Assembly: GCA_021775735.1 (NCBI GenBank)
Contig: JAJFHG010000064.1
Coordinates: forward strand, 29,792-93,791
Direction: 5' to 3'
From: Hyphomicrobiaceae bacterium
Lineage (GTDB): Bacteria; Pseudomonadota; Alphaproteobacteria; Rhizobiales; Hyphomicrobiaceae
Length of the DNA stretch: 64,000 nt
Position 1 is the first letter of the stretch; each line of letters opens with the position of its first letter. The notes under the pieces were generated by a model. That model worked only from the letters and a program-made list of their open reading frames with translations. It did no database searches and was not told the origin of the DNA. Below are positions 63,617-64,000 of this stretch, piece by piece. A program made the position numbers and the translations under genes.

Positions 63617-63889
63617 ATGTCGAAAGTTGTTTTATATACGAAGGGACACTGCCCATACTGCAAACGCGCCAAGAGGTTGTTTTCAGAGAAAGGTGTGAAT
63701 AAATGGACAGAGTTCGATCTTGAAGTTGTCCCGGAGAAGCGTAGTGAAATGATTGCGCGCTCAAATGGTGGAAAGACCGTGCCACAAATCTTCATCGGCG
63801 GACATCACGTCGGTGGTGCAAGTGACCTGTTTGCGCTGGACGCCGCCGACAACCTGGATCCTTTGCTTCAAGACTGTTCAAGTCTGTAA
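63617..63889 (+). CDS. grxC: Glutaredoxin 3
   Basis: A 90-residue GrxC. The active site is KGHCPYCKRAKRLF with Cys12 and Cys15 (CPYC), and the glutathione-binding parts are KTVPQIFIGG and HHVGGASDLFALD. It reduces disulfides and glutathione mixed disulfides in the cytoplasm. It has a strong ribosome binding site (CAAGGAGAAAG) and follows the DUF417 gene. This is likely to be an accessory copy, dedicated to the stress operon. Confidence 0.93.
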   Translation: MSKVVLYTKGHCPYCKRAKRLFSEKGVNKWTEFDLEVVPEKRSEMIARSNGGKTVPQIFIGGHHVGGASDLFALDAADNLDPLLQDCSSL

Positions 63890-63896
63890 CGATCCA

Positions 63897-63940
63897 ACAG
63901 TCGCCATCCTTGTTGATGGCGACTGTCTCTTTAGGTTTTT
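63897..63940 (+). terminator. Rho-independent terminator of the DUF417-grxC operon
   Basis: ACAGTCGCCATC / GATGGCGACTGT, a perfect 12-bp stem (63897-63908 and 63915-63926) with a 6-base loop, followed by CTCTTTAGGTTTTT. It lies just after the grxC stop. Confidence 0.9.
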
Positions 63941-63998
63941 ACATTTTAAGTGTTAAGCGCGCCGCTTCGATGCGGTCAAAGTTGATCATGTTCCGCCT
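63939..63998 (-). CDS. Possible 3' end of a gene entering from the right edge
   Basis: On the minus strand 19 codons run from the window edge to a TAA at 63939-63941 (ends NFDRIEAARLTLKM). The stretch is too short to identify or to exclude chance. It would converge with the grxC operon at its terminator. Confidence 0.2.
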   Translation of the reverse strand, partial: RRNMINFDRIEAARLTLKM

Positions 63999-64000
63999 GG

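Overview
The window looks like chromosomal DNA of an alphaproteobacterium, most likely of the order Hyphomicrobiales (Rhizobiales). The evidence is gene order and protein style: gap / coiled-coil protein / zapA / 6S RNA / 5-formyl-THF cyclo-ligase at the left end, then yebC-ruvC-ruvA...ruvB-ybgC-tolQRAB-pal-cpoB-tilS-ftsH-folP-glmM in the usual alphaproteobacterial order, a phosphoserine-pathway pair serC-serA, and many small basic secreted proteins. Base composition looks moderate (about 50-55% GC by eye). No rRNA, tRNA, CRISPR array or intact transposon was seen.

Region 1 (1-25 kb) is a conserved housekeeping backbone: a truncated gap, zapA (division), 6S RNA, folate and recombination genes (ruvC, ruvA, ruvB, with a small membrane protein and two tandem PilZ genes inserted between ruvA and ruvB), the complete Tol-Pal envelope-constriction system, tilS, ftsH, folP and glmM. 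A 40-residue lipoprotein gene lies between tolB and pal, and a TPR-plus-OmpA protein lies between pal and cpoB.

Region 2 (25-38.5 kb) holds two outer-membrane beta-barrel proteins, serC-serA, a DUF4139/MuiA-type protein, purA, an unusual membrane-anchored protein with a helix-hairpin-helix-like domain, GNAT and Nudix enzymes, a metallophosphoesterase and an MFS transporter.

Region 3 (38.5-45.3 kb) is a vitamin B12 uptake operon. A cobalamin riboswitch precedes btuB (TonB-dependent receptor), then btuF, btuC and btuD, the last three joined by 4-base stop/start overlaps. A patatin-like phospholipase follows.

Region 4 (45.3-58 kb) is envelope-oriented: an Xre-type regulator, RlpA-like protein, bactofilin, several small secreted basic proteins, two FkbM-type methyltransferases with a sulfotransferase, an 854-residue OmpA-family protein with a long Ala/Lys/Arg repeat, and a divergently transcribed L,D-transpeptidase with its own Ala/Lys coiled coil and a second, cysteine-less domain.

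Region 5 (55.7-64 kb) is accessory DNA. An imperfect 80-bp direct repeat brackets the L,D-transpeptidase gene. Next is a two-gene AAA+ ATPase / subtilisin-like protease cassette resembling IetAS (toxin-antitoxin / anti-phage). Beyond it lies what reads as an orphan 3' end of thiC, marking a rearrangement. Last is a compact TetR / DUF417 / glutaredoxin module whose divergent intergenic region holds two perfect palindromes; the TetR has a CxxC pair, suggesting redox or electrophile control.
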